A stretch of DNA of 64,000 nucleotides from Thiomonas sp. FB-Cd (GCF_000733775.1 NZ_JPOE01000002.1:1426001-1490000); one strand, 5' to 3'. Numbered from the stretch's first letter, positions 35,502-45,535 are shown. Translations and numbers: made by a program. Notes: generated by a model not told the origin, from the letters alone.

Positions 35502-36484
35502 TGCGAAGCTCCCAAGCCATGCGCAGTGCATCCGGGCCCCGGTCCCGATCCGATCCCAGGCGACCGTTGCCCCTGTACCGGCTCGGCCTGTGCGCCCGAC
35601 TGCTGGTGTTGGCCGCCTGCACCCTCGCACAGGCCGCGCAAGCCGCAATCGTGGTACGCGACGACGGCGGACATCGGGTCGCGCTCTCCCATCCGGCGCG
35701 ACGCATCGTTGCGTTATCCCCGCAATTGGTGGAGCTGGCCGACGCGGCCGGTGCGGGCCGGGAGCTGATCGCATCCATTCGCGGAGCCGACTGGCCGGAA
35801 GCAGCCAAGTCCCTGCCGCGCGTGGGCGATGCGTTCGCCATCAATCTGGAAGCCGTCGTCGCGCTCAAACCTGATCTGATCCTTGCCTGGCGATCGGGAA
35901 CACCACCGCGTCAGGTCGATGCCCTGCAGCGCCTGGGCGTTCCCGTGTACTGGAGCCAGACTGACAGTCTGCAGGGAATTGCCTCGACTGTGCAGCGCAT
36001 CGGCGAACTCGCGGGCACCATGCCCACCGCAGCGCGTTGGGCACGCGCCTTTGATGCGCGCCTGGCTGTCCAGCGCGCGCGCTATGCGCATCAGCCACCG
36101 GTGCGCGTGTTCTACCAGGTGTGGCCCGATCCGCTGATGACGGTGGGCGGTCCGCAACTCCTCAACCAGGTCATTACGCTGTGCGGGGGCGTCAATCCGT
36201 TCGCCACCCTACCGGTTCTGGCGCCGAGCGTCAGCCGCGAGGCGGTGATCGCAGCCGATCCGCAACTCATCGTCGCAGCCAGCCGCAACCGGGCTGCGCT
36301 CGACGCGTGGATGCAGTACGGGCAAATCAGCGCCGTGCGCCACCGCCAGCTGCTGTTGCTTGACCCGCACCTGCTGCCGCGCATGGGCGCGCGCGTGCTT
36401 GATGGCGTGGCGCAGCTGTGCGCGGCCATCGCGCACACTCGGCAGGTTGACGGCCAATCGGCACCGGCATCGTCAAAGCGGTAG
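35498..36484 (+). CDS. btuF: BtuF-like periplasmic corrinoid/iron-chelate binding protein
   Basis: 328 residues, start overlapping nth (ATGA). A signal sequence after a basic leader (about 30-50, LGLCARLLVLAACTLAQAAQA) precedes the helical-backbone binding-protein fold: RRIVALSPQLVELADAAGAG, KPDLILAWRSGTPPRQVDAL and DPQLIVAASRNRAALDAW. Placed next to btuD, btuC and a riboswitch-controlled btuB, it most likely delivers vitamin B12. Convergent with btuD, with 12 overlapping bases. Confidence 0.87.
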   Translation: MMRSSQAMRSASGPRSRSDPRRPLPLYRLGLCARLLVLAACTLAQAAQAAIVVRDDGGHRVALSHPARRIVALSPQLVELADAAGAGRELIASIRGADWPEAAKSLPRVGDAFAINLEAVVALKPDLILAWRSGTPPRQVDALQRLGVPVYWSQTDSLQGIASTVQRIGELAGTMPTAARWARAFDARLAVQRARYAHQPPVRVFYQVWPDPLMTVGGPQLLNQVITLCGGVNPFATLPVLAPSVSREAVIAADPQLIVAASRNRAALDAWMQYGQISAVRHRQLLLLDPHLLPRMGARVLDGVAQLCAAIAHTRQVDGQSAPASSKR

Positions 36485-37213
36485 CCACAATGGCGGCCCG
36501 TCGGGGCGCTCCACGCGCGTCCAGCCGCACCGGTAAAGCCGCTCGAGTGTTTGTGCATTGAGGACTTCAGCAACCGGCCCAGCGACCCACTGCCCGCCCG
36601 GCACCAATCCCAGCACATGGGTGGCCAGGTGCGCCACCCAGTTCACATCGTGCGCCGCGAACACGACGGCTTGCGCGCCGAGTTCACCAAGCAAACGGGC
36701 GACCAAACCTTGATGCGCAGGATCCTGGAAGCTCACCGGCTCATCCAGCAGCAGGACAGGGGCGCGCTGCGCCAGCACTTGGGCCAGCGCCACGCGCTGG
36801 CGCTCGCCGGCTGACAGCGCAAGCACGTGGCGGTGCGCCAGATGGCTGGCGTCTACCCGCTGCAGCCAGGCCAAGGCCGACTGCTCGTCGGCGCTGGCCT
36901 GCGCCAGCATCACGGCATGCAGCACGGCGATGCCGAAGCGGTCGCGTGGCTGGCTCGGCAGGAAGGCGCGCTCGCGCGCCAACTCCCGCGGCGAATGCGC
37001 AGCCAGCGCCCGACCTTGCAGCGTCACCGGCAAGGGCTCTGTGCCCAGACCCGCCATGTGCCGCAACAGCGTGGACTTGCCCGCGCCGTTGCGCCCCAAC
37101 AAAGCCCAGCGCTCGCCACTTCTCACGCTCAGGCTGAGTTGGCGCAAAAGCAGACGGCGGCCGATGCGCAGGTCCAGGCGATCGACCGCAAGGGCCGCGG
37201 CAGTCGCACTCAT
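36473..37213 (-). CDS. btuD: BtuD-like ABC transporter ATPase
   Basis: 246 residues. Walker A GRNGAGKSTLL, the signature ALSAGERQRVALAQVLAQ, Walker B VLLLDEPVSF and the H-loop FAAHDVNW. It energises the FecCD-type permease encoded just upstream, with a four-base ATGA overlap. B12 specificity is inferred from context. Similar ATPases serve haem or siderophores. Confidence 0.9.
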   Translation of the reverse strand: MSATAAALAVDRLDLRIGRRLLLRQLSLSVRSGERWALLGRNGAGKSTLLRHMAGLGTEPLPVTLQGRALAAHSPRELARERAFLPSQPRDRFGIAVLHAVMLAQASADEQSALAWLQRVDASHLAHRHVLALSAGERQRVALAQVLAQRAPVLLLDEPVSFQDPAHQGLVARLLGELGAQAVVFAAHDVNWVAHLATHVLGLVPGGQWVAGPVAEVLNAQTLERLYRCGWTRVERPDGPPLWLPL

Positions 37214-38190
37214 CGCGGTTGCCGCACCAGAAGCACGATAAACACCGGAGCGCCAATGAGCGCCGTGATGGCCCCCACCGGAAGCTCATAGGGCATGGCA
37301 ACGCCGCGCGCCAGCGCGTCAGCCGCAAGCACCAGGGCGCCGCCCAGCATGGGCACGGCCCAGCTTTGCTGGCGCATGCGCACCACACCGAACATCCGCA
37401 GTACATGGGGCACGACAAGACCCACAAAACCGACGGCCCCGGCTTCAGCCACGGCAGCACCCGTGGCCAGGGCGGCCAGAAGGACCAAGCCAAGGCGCAG
37501 GCGATGCACAGGCTCGCCGAGCAACCAGGCATGCTCGCTCCCCAATGCCAGCCGATCCAGGGCACGCGTCCACAGGCCCAGTGCGCCTGCCAGCACAAGC
37601 GCAAGCGGGCAAAGCCAGGCGCCAAATCGCGCGCCTGCCAGATCCCCCACCAGCCAGAACACGGCCCCCCGCAGGCTTTGGTCAGGCACCAGCGCCAGAA
37701 GCAGCGTGGAGGCGGCGCCGAATACGGCCGAGAGCATGGCGCCAATGAGGATAAGCTGGGCCGGGGCTTCGTCGTCGGGGCTGGCCAAGGCGCGGCGGCC
37801 GAGGAGCATCAACAGACCCAGCGCCAACAGCGCTCCGCCCACGCTACCCAGCCACAGCAGGCCGCCGAACCACACCAGCATCGCAATGGCACCCATACCC
37901 GCTCCGGCAGAGGCGCCGAGCACATACGGATCGGCCAATGGGTTGCGCAACACAAGCTGCATGGCCAGGCCCGCCTCGGCAAGCAAGGCGCCGGCGCCGG
38001 CGCCGGCCAGCACGCGCGGAATGCGCAACTGCTCGATGATGGCCCAGTTCCAGCCCCCTGCCCCGACGCTCAACCCCAGGACAATCGAGGCGCCGAGAGC
38101 CGCCGCCATCACGGCCAGCAACAACCCGTCGCGCGGCTCGATATGGCGCGCGACCAGTTGCGGGGCTTGGTCAATGGCGGGAGCGGACAT
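37210..38190 (-). CDS. btuC: BtuC-like FecCD-family permease
   Basis: 326 residues with about nine or ten membrane spans and the family motifs RIPRVLAGAGAGALLAEAGL, NPLADPYVLGASAGAG, GAVGFVGLVVPHVLR and ELPVGAITALIGAPVFIVLL. It forms the transmembrane channel of the cobalamin importer together with BtuD. Confidence 0.92.
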   Translation of the reverse strand: MSAPAIDQAPQLVARHIEPRDGLLLAVMAAALGASIVLGLSVGAGGWNWAIIEQLRIPRVLAGAGAGALLAEAGLAMQLVLRNPLADPYVLGASAGAGMGAIAMLVWFGGLLWLGSVGGALLALGLLMLLGRRALASPDDEAPAQLILIGAMLSAVFGAASTLLLALVPDQSLRGAVFWLVGDLAGARFGAWLCPLALVLAGALGLWTRALDRLALGSEHAWLLGEPVHRLRLGLVLLAALATGAAVAEAGAVGFVGLVVPHVLRMFGVVRMRQQSWAVPMLGGALVLAADALARGVAMPYELPVGAITALIGAPVFIVLLVRQPR

Positions 38191-38229
38191 GCGTGAGGGC
38201 CACGGTCGGTTGCACAGTCGGTTGATCGG

Positions 38230-40194
38230 TCACAAACCCAGCGGGTGCCAAGTCAGACCCACGAATACCCCAAAGGGTTCACGGTTGTAGCCGTAAACCA
38301 TCTGGTATTTCTTGTCGAACAGATTCTGCACCCGCGCGTTCCAGCTCCACTGCGCCGTGATGGCGCCGCTGACCGTCAGATCAACGGTGGTGTAACTGCC
38401 GAGGACGGCATCGGTGGCCGGGTATGCGCCGTAGTTCTTGTCCATGCGGGGCCCGCTGTAATGCACGGCAGCACCAAGCAGCAGACTGCCCATGGCGTGA
38501 TTGATCGCCACATTCGCCAAGCTGCGGGCGCGGCGCTGCAGCGTTGGATGACCGGGCTTGGTCAGGTCAACCGGCTGCTGCAAGGTGAGATTCGCGTCAT
38601 ACGCCCAGTTGTTCCAGCTCCCACGCCCCGTCAGCTCCAGCCCGCGCGTACGGCTGCGCGCGACGTTCTGAAAGGCACCACCCAAATATTGCCACTGGTC
38701 GGTTGCCTGGGTCTGGAACAGCGTGGCGCGCCAGACGTTCGGACCTCGGGACCATTGCAGACCGCCTTCTGCCGAATGCGCTTTCTCGGGGCGCAGATCC
38801 GGATTGCCTCCGTTGCCGATGTCGTAAAGGTAGCCCAAAGGCGGCGCGTTGAACGCCGTGGAATAGCTGGCAATCGCTTTGAACCCACCCCCAAGCTCGC
38901 GCCCATATCCCAGGTAGCCGGTGTTCTGGCCAGAATAGCCCTCGATGCTGTCGTGGCGCACGTTGAACTGCAGCGCATTGCCATCGAACGATCCATTCAA
39001 GCCGGCGAACAGCGCCTTTGCAGTGCGCGTCCGGTCCAGCGAGCCCGCGTAGCCGTATCCGTAGTCATAGCGACCGGTGATGCCCTGATGCTGGACTTGC
39101 AGACCGCCGGTCGCCGTCCAGCCCTTGCCCAGCTGCACGACGTTGCGCCACGACAATTGATCCACACGGGTCCGGTAGTCGCTGGTGAACGAGCCCGCGT
39201 TGGCGTTGGTTGTGGTCTGCTGGCTGAGATCCAGGTGGGACAACCAGTTCGGGTTGATCTGGTTGTCACTGAAAAGCTGACCAAGCTCCTGTCGCACTTG
39301 GCCCGCATTCTCGGTGTTGTCGTAGGTATAGCGGCCTTCGCTGCTGAATGCGCGCAGTCCCATACGCTGGCCCGCAGCCCATTCCTGCACGACGCTGCCA
39401 TGCGCGGTCGTATTGCGGTATCCATCAGCCTGATTGGGCAGTCCTGACTGGCTCGGATTTTGCGAAGGAATGCCCTGCGAGGTGTAGCGGCTGACCCCCG
39501 CCTGCAGCGCCGTCTTGCCGATCTGCCCACTTGCGTCGGCCGAGGTCGTCGTCGTATCACGGCTTCCCACCGTGACCGACACGGATCCTTGGGGCTTGCG
39601 GCTGCCCTCGCGCGTTGTGATGAGCACCACGCCACCAATGGCGCCCGAGCCATAGATGGCCGAGACATTGCCGCGGATGATTTCGATGCGCTGAATCTGA
39701 TCGGTAGTGAGATTGTTGAGATAGGCCACGCCGGTGGAGTCCTGCGCATTCAGCGGCACACCGTCAAGCAGCACGAGCACGTCGGGCCCACTGAAGCCGC
39801 GCACGTACACGTTGCCGCTTTGCCCCGGTCCTCCGTTGGACGTGACCTGCACACCGGCAACCTGCTGCAAAAGAGTGGTGAGGTTCTGCGCTGCGTAGTC
39901 CTCGATCTGCTCCCGGGTGATGACGCTTACGCTGGGCAAAGCAGTGGACAGGGGCTGCGGGTAGCCGGTGGCGGACACCACCACCGGGGGCAGCAAGGGG
40001 GCGTTGCCCGGCGCCAGCTGTGCGTGAGCCGCAGCGCACGACAGCGCTGCAGGCAGGAACAGGACGACCTGGGCGGCCCGCGAGGGCATGGCTGCGCGCC
40101 AGGCGCCGAAGTGGGCCGCGGCGCAGCGGGGTTGCGAAATGCACGCCGGAGCCTGGGCCGATGCGGGCGTGGACGAAAAACGGGCGGTTTTCAT
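38230..40194 (-). CDS. btuB: TonB-dependent vitamin B12 receptor
   Basis: 654 residues. A long N-terminal signal region (cleavage near CAAAHAQ) is followed by PVVVSATGYPQPLSTALPSV, a TonB box, then the plug domain (LLQQVAGVQVTSNGGPGQSG...VRGFSGPDVLVLLDG...IEIIRGNVSAIYGSGAIGGVV) and a 22-strand barrel ending in FGVFVGLTWHPLGL with a terminal hydrophobic residue. Outer membrane. A cobalamin riboswitch lies in its leader, which makes B12 specificity strong. Confidence 0.93.
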   Translation of the reverse strand: MKTARFSSTPASAQAPACISQPRCAAAHFGAWRAAMPSRAAQVVLFLPAALSCAAAHAQLAPGNAPLLPPVVVSATGYPQPLSTALPSVSVITREQIEDYAAQNLTTLLQQVAGVQVTSNGGPGQSGNVYVRGFSGPDVLVLLDGVPLNAQDSTGVAYLNNLTTDQIQRIEIIRGNVSAIYGSGAIGGVVLITTREGSRKPQGSVSVTVGSRDTTTTSADASGQIGKTALQAGVSRYTSQGIPSQNPSQSGLPNQADGYRNTTAHGSVVQEWAAGQRMGLRAFSSEGRYTYDNTENAGQVRQELGQLFSDNQINPNWLSHLDLSQQTTTNANAGSFTSDYRTRVDQLSWRNVVQLGKGWTATGGLQVQHQGITGRYDYGYGYAGSLDRTRTAKALFAGLNGSFDGNALQFNVRHDSIEGYSGQNTGYLGYGRELGGGFKAIASYSTAFNAPPLGYLYDIGNGGNPDLRPEKAHSAEGGLQWSRGPNVWRATLFQTQATDQWQYLGGAFQNVARSRTRGLELTGRGSWNNWAYDANLTLQQPVDLTKPGHPTLQRRARSLANVAINHAMGSLLLGAAVHYSGPRMDKNYGAYPATDAVLGSYTTVDLTVSGAITAQWSWNARVQNLFDKKYQMVYGYNREPFGVFVGLTWHPLGL

Positions 40195-40354
40195 GGGATT
40201 GCATTGGATCGATGGCGGCTTCCGCGCTCCCCCGCACGGTTGACCGAAACCGAAAACCGCATCGCCCCTGACCGCAAGCCACGCGAGCCCGAGCTGCGCG
40301 GCTTCAGGCAACTCGGGCACCTCACCTGCCTCACCCCGGGCAGCGCTACGGTTT

Positions 40355-40540
40355 TCGCCTGTTGGCCGGTATCCGGGCTGGCGGATCTCCCCCATGCGCC
40401 TTCCCAGCATCCTTGCGGATAACCAGTGGCTCCATGCATGGGGGCGGCAGGCTCGCGCCTGCATCCACACACCGTTGCGGGGGCAGCACAGGTTGCGATG
40501 ACACCTCGAGGTGCACACCACCCTGTTTCCCGTTTAACTG
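40355..40540 (-). promoter_or_regulatory. Cobalamin (adenosylcobalamin) riboswitch in the btuB leader
   Basis: Read on the minus strand: AAACGGGAAACAGGGTGG, then CTGCCCCCGCAACGGTG, GCCACTGG, GGGAAGGCGC and the B12 box AGCCCGGATACCGGCC, all in the canonical order. High intracellular B12 would repress btuB. It begins about 160 bases upstream of the btuB ATG. The sequence between (40195-40354) is the expression platform and leader. Confidence 0.95.
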
Positions 40541-40610
40541 CGCGACATGACACGCCGCGCAAGCACCAACCCCCCTATCGTATTGAATTCCGCCGGCTTA
40601 CCCTCGCGCC

Positions 40611-40880
40611 ATGGCTAGAATCAATCGCATGGATCCCGCAACGTCCGCCACCGACTTAACCGCCCAGTTCGACGATCTTGCCGACAAGGTCGATCGTCTG
40701 GCCCTGCGCCATGCCGAGCTCAAGCGCACCAATGCACTGCTTCAGGAGCGCATACGGCAGCTTGAGGCGGAGCGCGACAGCCTGCGCATTCGCCTCACCG
40801 AGGCGCGCACCCGGGTTGACCACCTGCTGGCGCGCCTTGACCCGCCGGATGCGCTGGCCACGCCCGATCACCCCGCCTGA
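40611..40880 (+). CDS. Small coiled-coil protein upstream of zapA
   Basis: 89 residues, almost entirely one coiled coil (about 15-75, LADKVDRLALRHAELKRTNA onwards). Proteins of this kind (TIGR02449-like) sit before zapA in many beta- and gammaproteobacteria and may act in division-ring assembly. The start could be the second ATG at 40629. Confidence 0.75.
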   Translation: MARINRMDPATSATDLTAQFDDLADKVDRLALRHAELKRTNALLQERIRQLEAERDSLRIRLTEARTRVDHLLARLDPPDALATPDHPA

Positions 40881-40920
40881 GCCGGATTGCCGGCCTGGGC
40901 CCACTTTGCGAGACACCACC

Positions 40921-41244
40921 GTGAGCAGCGCGACGCTTGAAGTGACCATCATGGGCCAAAGCTACGTCCTGGCCTGCCCCGAGGGCGAGCAGGACGCGTT
41001 ACGTGAAGCCGTGGCCGAGGTGGATCGGGAGATGTGCAGCATCCGTGATTTGGGAAAGATCCGTGCACGTGAACGCATCGCGGTTCTCGCGGCTCTCAAT
41101 CTTGCTCACGCCAAGCGCCTGGCCGCCGCTGGCGTTCCAGCGTCGGCGCCGGGCGAATCCGCGGTGGCCGACCTGCCTGTGCGGCTGCGGCAGTTGCAGC
41201 AAAAACTTGACGCCGCACTCGACAGCGACGGCCAGTTGCTCTGA
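40921..41244 (+). CDS. zapA: Cell division protein ZapA
   Basis: 107 residues from a GTG. The N-terminal strand EVTIMGQSYVLACPEGEQDAL is followed by helices and the long C-terminal coiled coil. Stabilises FtsZ filaments. The 6S RNA gene follows directly, which is the conserved zapA-ssrS order. Confidence 0.88.
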   Translation: MSSATLEVTIMGQSYVLACPEGEQDALREAVAEVDREMCSIRDLGKIRARERIAVLAALNLAHAKRLAAAGVPASAPGESAVADLPVRLRQLQQKLDAALDSDGQLL

Positions 41245-41296
41245 GCCCAGACCGCGCAGCCAGCACGCTTGCGCGGTCGCCCCTACAATCGCCGCT

Positions 41297-41470
41297 GTCT
41301 GCCTGGCCTCGCCGATCAGGCATTTCTTGAACCGATGCGCTTTGCCTCGGGCTTGGAAGATCCCACATGGGCGCGCAGTGTCTCGCGCAGACGCTCCCGA
41401 AGTGTGGTGACCTTGCCCACCTGTCCCAACAGGGTTCAGGGATCAATGGTCGGCAGGGTTCGGGCAGACA
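41297..41470 (+). ncRNA. ssrS: Probable 6S RNA
   Basis: The non-coding segment directly behind zapA. A TACAAT -10 box at 41284-41289 would start RNA near 41297. GTCTGCC at the 5' end pairs with GGGCAGAC near 41462-41469, and inner complementary blocks (GCCTGGCC/ATCAGGC, CTTGAACC/GGGTTCAGG) fit the rod-like 6S fold. Length about 174 nt. A covariance-model search would settle it. Confidence 0.6.
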
Positions 41471-41530
41471 CCTCATTGCGCGCGCAGGTGCACGACCACC
41501 TGGCCTCCTCATACAGATCCCCCGAACGAT

Positions 41531-42364
41531 ATGCCTTGGCCGTTCCTGCTTGAACTGATGGTGCTCGGTTGCTTTACCGGGTTCATGGCCGGCCTGCTGG
41601 GCATTGGTGGCGGCATGCTCCTCGTGCCATTTCTCACCTTGATGTTCACGCGCGAGCACTTCGGCGCGGATCTCATCGTGCATATGGCGATCGCCACCTC
41701 GTTGACCACCATCCTCTTCACTTCGGCGTCGAGCGTGCGCGCGCACCACCGGCGCGGCGCCGTGCGCTGGGGTATTGCGGTGTGGATGGGCGCAGGCGCG
41801 GTGCTTGGCACCTTCATCGGAGCCCAAGTCGCCGGACTGCTCAAATCGGGCTGGCTTGCAATGTTCTTCGCCGTGTTCGTCGGCCTTTCGGCGCTGCGCA
41901 TGCTGCTGTCGGGCCACACCCCAACTGCGGAAGTCCCTGAGTCGCTCCCGCCCAGGCCGGCTTTGATGGGAGCCGGCAGTCTCATTGGTTTCATCTCCTC
42001 GCTGGTCGGCGCAGGCGGAGGCTTTCTCACCGTACCGTTTCTGAGCTGGCGCGGCGTGCACATGCGCAATGCCGTTGCCACCAGTGCCGCGATGGGTTTT
42101 CCCATTGCGGCTGGCGGCCTGGTCGGGTATGTCCTGGCCGGCCAGCATGCCTCGGGGCTGCCGCCCTACTCGCTCGGCTTCGTGTATCTGCCGGCGCTCT
42201 TTGCTTGCGCAGCCACCAGCGTGCTGATGGCACCGGTGGGGGCAAGCGTCGCGCATCGACTGCACGTGCGGGCCCTGCGACGCGTGTTTGCCGTCCTGCT
42301 GCTGGGTTTGGCCAGCTACATGCTGTGGAAAGGCGTGCATGCCTTGAGCTGGATTGCCCATTGA
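41531..42364 (+). CDS. TauE/SafE family membrane transporter
   Basis: 277 residues with about eight membrane spans in two repeats. Family motifs FMAGLLGIGGGMLLVP and FISSLVGAGGGFLTVPFL are duplicated as expected. Predicted anion (sulfite/sulfonate-type) permease. The substrate is unknown. Confidence 0.9.
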   Translation: MPWPFLLELMVLGCFTGFMAGLLGIGGGMLLVPFLTLMFTREHFGADLIVHMAIATSLTTILFTSASSVRAHHRRGAVRWGIAVWMGAGAVLGTFIGAQVAGLLKSGWLAMFFAVFVGLSALRMLLSGHTPTAEVPESLPPRPALMGAGSLIGFISSLVGAGGGFLTVPFLSWRGVHMRNAVATSAAMGFPIAAGGLVGYVLAGQHASGLPPYSLGFVYLPALFACAATSVLMAPVGASVAHRLHVRALRRVFAVLLLGLASYMLWKGVHALSWIAH

Positions 42365-42395
42365 CACCCTGAGGCACAACGCCGGCATTGCGCCG

Positions 42396-42938
42396 ATGGA
42401 CGGCGACGCACCCATGTGGGTGCTGGACACCAACGTCGTGCTCGACTGGCTGGTGTTTGACGACCCCGCCATGCAGCAGGCTTCGACCAGGCTGAAAAGC
42501 GGCCGAGCGCTTTGGCTGGCCACGGATGCGATGCGTGAGGAAGCCCTGGAAGTCGCTGCGCGACCGGTATTCGCCAAGCGCGGCGGAGCCGCCGACTTGT
42601 GCGCGAGGATTGCCGCCGCCTATCGCGACCATGCGCGCATGCTGCATCCGGCCGGGTGCGCGAGCCTGCGATGCGCGGACCCGGACGATCAGCTATTCGT
42701 CGACCTGGCTTTGGAGCACGCTGCAGAACTCCTGCTCACGCGGGACCGGGCGCTGCTTGCCCTTGCGGCTGCAGCGCGCACCCGAGGGCTGTCCATTGCA
42801 AGGCCCCAGGATGTGCCGTGGGTGCTGCAGCGGCAGGCCCAAACCGTCTCAGGCAGCCATGCCTTTGCTCAGGCGCGAGGCGCGGCGCTCGGCCCAGACG
42901 ATCATGGCGACACCCAATACGATCAACGGCAGCGATAG
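42396..42938 (+). CDS. PIN-domain protein (putative ribonuclease)
   Basis: 180 residues. Begins MWVLDTNVVLDWLVFDDPAM (first acidic Asp) and carries CADPDDQLFVDLALEHAAELLLTRDRALL with the other acidic residues. COG1569-like PIN domain. No antitoxin gene is adjacent: upstream is the TauE transporter and downstream the convergent lgt gene. The last 30 residues overlap the lgt 3' end and may be an extension. The start at 42396 is chosen over TTG 42354. Confidence 0.75.
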   Translation: MDGDAPMWVLDTNVVLDWLVFDDPAMQQASTRLKSGRALWLATDAMREEALEVAARPVFAKRGGAADLCARIAAAYRDHARMLHPAGCASLRCADPDDQLFVDLALEHAAELLLTRDRALLALAAAARTRGLSIARPQDVPWVLQRQAQTVSGSHAFAQARGAALGPDDHGDTQYDQRQR

Positions 42939-43670
42939 CAACTGCCCCATGGTGAGCCCGAACCAGAGATAGCCGAGAAAGGCATCCGGCTGACGGAAAA
43001 ATTCCGCGGTGAAACGCGCAAGCCCATAACCCAGCGCAAAGCAGCCCGCGATATAGCCGCGAGGACGCTCCTTGCGCGACAGCCACCACAGCACCGCGAA
43101 CAGGAGAATGCCCTCGAGGAACATTTCATAGAGCTCCGACGGGAAACGTGGCACCATGCTCCCCGACTCGGGGTAGATCATCGCACCAGGCCACCAGGCA
43201 GGCGCCTGCCGGCCCCACAATTCGCCGTTGATGAAGTTGCCGATGCGACCGAAGGCCAGCCCTGGCGGCACCAGCGGGGAGACAAAGTCCATGAGGTCCA
43301 ACCACGAAACCTTTCGCGTCCACGCAAACCAACCGGCAGCGGCCATCACGCCCAGCAGTCCGCCGTGAAAGGACATTCCCCCATCCCAGACCGCGACGAT
43401 CTGCGCCGGGTGACCCAGGTAATAGTCGGGCTGGTAGAACAGCACATAACCGATGCGTCCCCCAAGGATGACGCCCAGCACCCCGGCAAACAGCAGATCC
43501 TCGATGTCCCGCGAAGTCCAGCCATAGCGGGCGTAGGGTTGGTCCTTCAGGCGCCGTTTGGCAAGCAGCCAGAAGCTGAGGAATCCCAGCAGGTACATGA
43601 TGCCGTACCAGTGGACCTCAATCGGCCCCAGCTTGAGGGCAATGGGGTTGAAATCGGGATGAATTAGCAT
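42849..43670 (-). CDS. lgt: Prolipoprotein diacylglyceryl transferase
   Basis: 273 residues, about seven membrane spans. The conserved WYGIMYLLGF, GGRIGYVLFY, GGMSFHGGLLGV and GRIGNFINGELWGR (the Lgt signature) and ELYE are intact. Transfers diacylglycerol from phosphatidylglycerol to lipobox Cys. The start at 43670 matches the family (MLIHPDFNPIA). Confidence 0.96.
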   Translation of the reverse strand: MLIHPDFNPIALKLGPIEVHWYGIMYLLGFLSFWLLAKRRLKDQPYARYGWTSRDIEDLLFAGVLGVILGGRIGYVLFYQPDYYLGHPAQIVAVWDGGMSFHGGLLGVMAAAGWFAWTRKVSWLDLMDFVSPLVPPGLAFGRIGNFINGELWGRQAPAWWPGAMIYPESGSMVPRFPSELYEMFLEGILLFAVLWWLSRKERPRGYIAGCFALGYGLARFTAEFFRQPDAFLGYLWFGLTMGQLLSLPLIVLGVAMIVWAERRASRLSKGMAA

Positions 43671-43816
43671 GGAAGCGAAGTGTACGGGTGTTGTTTGACT
43701 GCCCATCGAAAGGGCCGCCGCGCTAGCTGATACGACAGCTTCAGACGGCACCGGTTCACCCCATTTTCGTTTCGTTTCAGCCTGCGAGCTTTCGCACTGC
43801 CATTTCTGCCATTTCC

Positions 43817-45502
43817 ATGACCGACAAACTCCGTTCTGCCCACATCACCGAAGGTGTTGCCCGTGCGCCCAACCGCTCGATGTTTTACGCGATGGGCTAC
43901 AAAAAGGCCGATTTTGCACACCCGATGATTGGTATCGCCAATGCGCACTCCACCATCACACCATGCAACTCCGGCTTACAAAAGCTTGCCGATGCAGCCA
44001 TTGAGGGGGTCCGCGCGGCCGGCGGCAACCCCCAAGTGTTTGGCACCCCGACCATTGCCGACGGCATGTCCATGGGCACCGAGGGCATGAAATACTCGCT
44101 GGTGTCTCGCGAGGTGATCGCCGACTGCGTGGAAACCTGTGTCCAGGGCCAGTGGATGGACGGCGTGCTGACGATCGGTGGCTGTGACAAGAACATGCCG
44201 GGCGCGATGATTGGCATGCTGCGTTGCAATGTGCCGGGCATCTTTGTCTATGGCGGCACCATCCTGCCCGGGCACTACAAGGGCAAGGATCTGAATATTG
44301 TCTCCGTCTTCGAAGCCGTGGGCGAATTTTCTGCCGGTCGCATGAGTCAGGTGGATTTCGATGCCATCGAGCAATGCTCGGTGCCCACCAGTGGGTCGTG
44401 CGGGGGCATGTACACGGCCAACACGATGTCCGGTGCCATTGAGGCCATGGGCATGTCGCTGCCCTACTCGTCGACGATGGCGAATGTGCACGAGGAAAAG
44501 GTGCAATCAGCCAGCGACTCGGCGCGAACCCTGCTGGCCGCTGTGCGGGCTGGTCTCAAGCCACGCGACATTGTCACCCGCGAGGCACTGGAAAACGCGG
44601 TGGCGGTCGTGATGGCCACGGGCGGATCGACCAACGCCGTGCTGCATCTGTTGGCGATTGCACACGCGGCCGAGGTGCCGTTTTCGATCGATGACTTCGA
44701 GACCATCCGCAAACGCACTCCTGTCTTGTGCGACATGAAGCCCTCGGGGCAATACGTGGCCACGGACCTGCATCGCGCTGGCGGCATCCCCCAAGTGATG
44801 AAAATCCTGCTGAACGCCGGCCTCATTCATGGCGACTGCATGACCATTACCGGCAAAACAGTGGCCGAGAATCTTGCCGATGTGCCGGCTGAGCCGCGTG
44901 CCGACCAAAATGTGATCCGCCCTTTCACCAATCCCATGTACGCGCACGGCCATCTGGCCATCCTCAAAGGCAACCTTGCACCCGAGGGCTGCGTGGCCAA
45001 GATCACCGGTTTGAAGAACCCGAGCATGACCGGCCCGGCGCGGGTCTTCGACGACGAGCAAAGCGCGTTGGAGGCCATCCTGGCCAATCAGATCAAGGCT
45101 GGCGACATCATGGTGCTGCGCTACCTCGGCCCCAAGGGCGGCCCGGGCATGCCTGAGATGCTGGCGCCAACGTCCGCCCTGGTCGGAGCGGGTTTGGGCG
45201 AATCGGTGGGACTGATCACCGACGGACGCTTTTCGGGTGGGACCTGGGGCATGGTGGTCGGCCACGTGGCTCCCGAAGCCATGGTCGGCGGTGATATCGC
45301 TTTGATCCAGGAAGGCGACAGCATCACCATCGATGCCCCGACCCTGACACTGAACCTGAACGTGCCGGAGGCGGAAATCGCCCGCCGTCGAGCTTCCTGG
45401 ACACCTCCGCAGACACGTTACAAGCGTGGCGTTCTGGCCAAGTTCGCCAAACTGGCCGGCACGGCATCCAAGGGCGCCGTGTTGGACGCCGATCTGGGGT
45501 GA
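43817..45502 (+). CDS. ilvD: Dihydroxy-acid dehydratase
   Basis: 561 residues. [20 protein letters not shown] (Cys cluster ligand), [11 protein letters not shown] and [14 protein letters not shown] (second and third cluster ligands) together with [21 protein letters not shown]. Branched-chain amino acid biosynthesis, Fe-S enzyme. Monocistronic, divergent from lgt. Confidence 0.97.
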   Translation: MTDKLRSAHITEGVARAPNRSMFYAMGYKKADFAHPMIGIANAHSTITPCNSGLQKLADAAIEGVRAAGGNPQVFGTPTIADGMSMGTEGMKYSLVSREVIADCVETCVQGQWMDGVLTIGGCDKNMPGAMIGMLRCNVPGIFVYGGTILPGHYKGKDLNIVSVFEAVGEFSAGRMSQVDFDAIEQCSVPTSGSCGGMYTANTMSGAIEAMGMSLPYSSTMANVHEEKVQSASDSARTLLAAVRAGLKPRDIVTREALENAVAVVMATGGSTNAVLHLLAIAHAAEVPFSIDDFETIRKRTPVLCDMKPSGQYVATDLHRAGGIPQVMKILLNAGLIHGDCMTITGKTVAENLADVPAEPRADQNVIRPFTNPMYAHGHLAILKGNLAPEGCVAKITGLKNPSMTGPARVFDDEQSALEAILANQIKAGDIMVLRYLGPKGGPGMPEMLAPTSALVGAGLGESVGLITDGRFSGGTWGMVVGHVAPEAMVGGDIALIQEGDSITIDAPTLTLNLNVPEAEIARRRASWTPPQTRYKRGVLAKFAKLAGTASKGAVLDADLG

Positions 45503-45535
45503 GGAAACCGCCGCGCGCGTAAGCGACAAAAAGAA

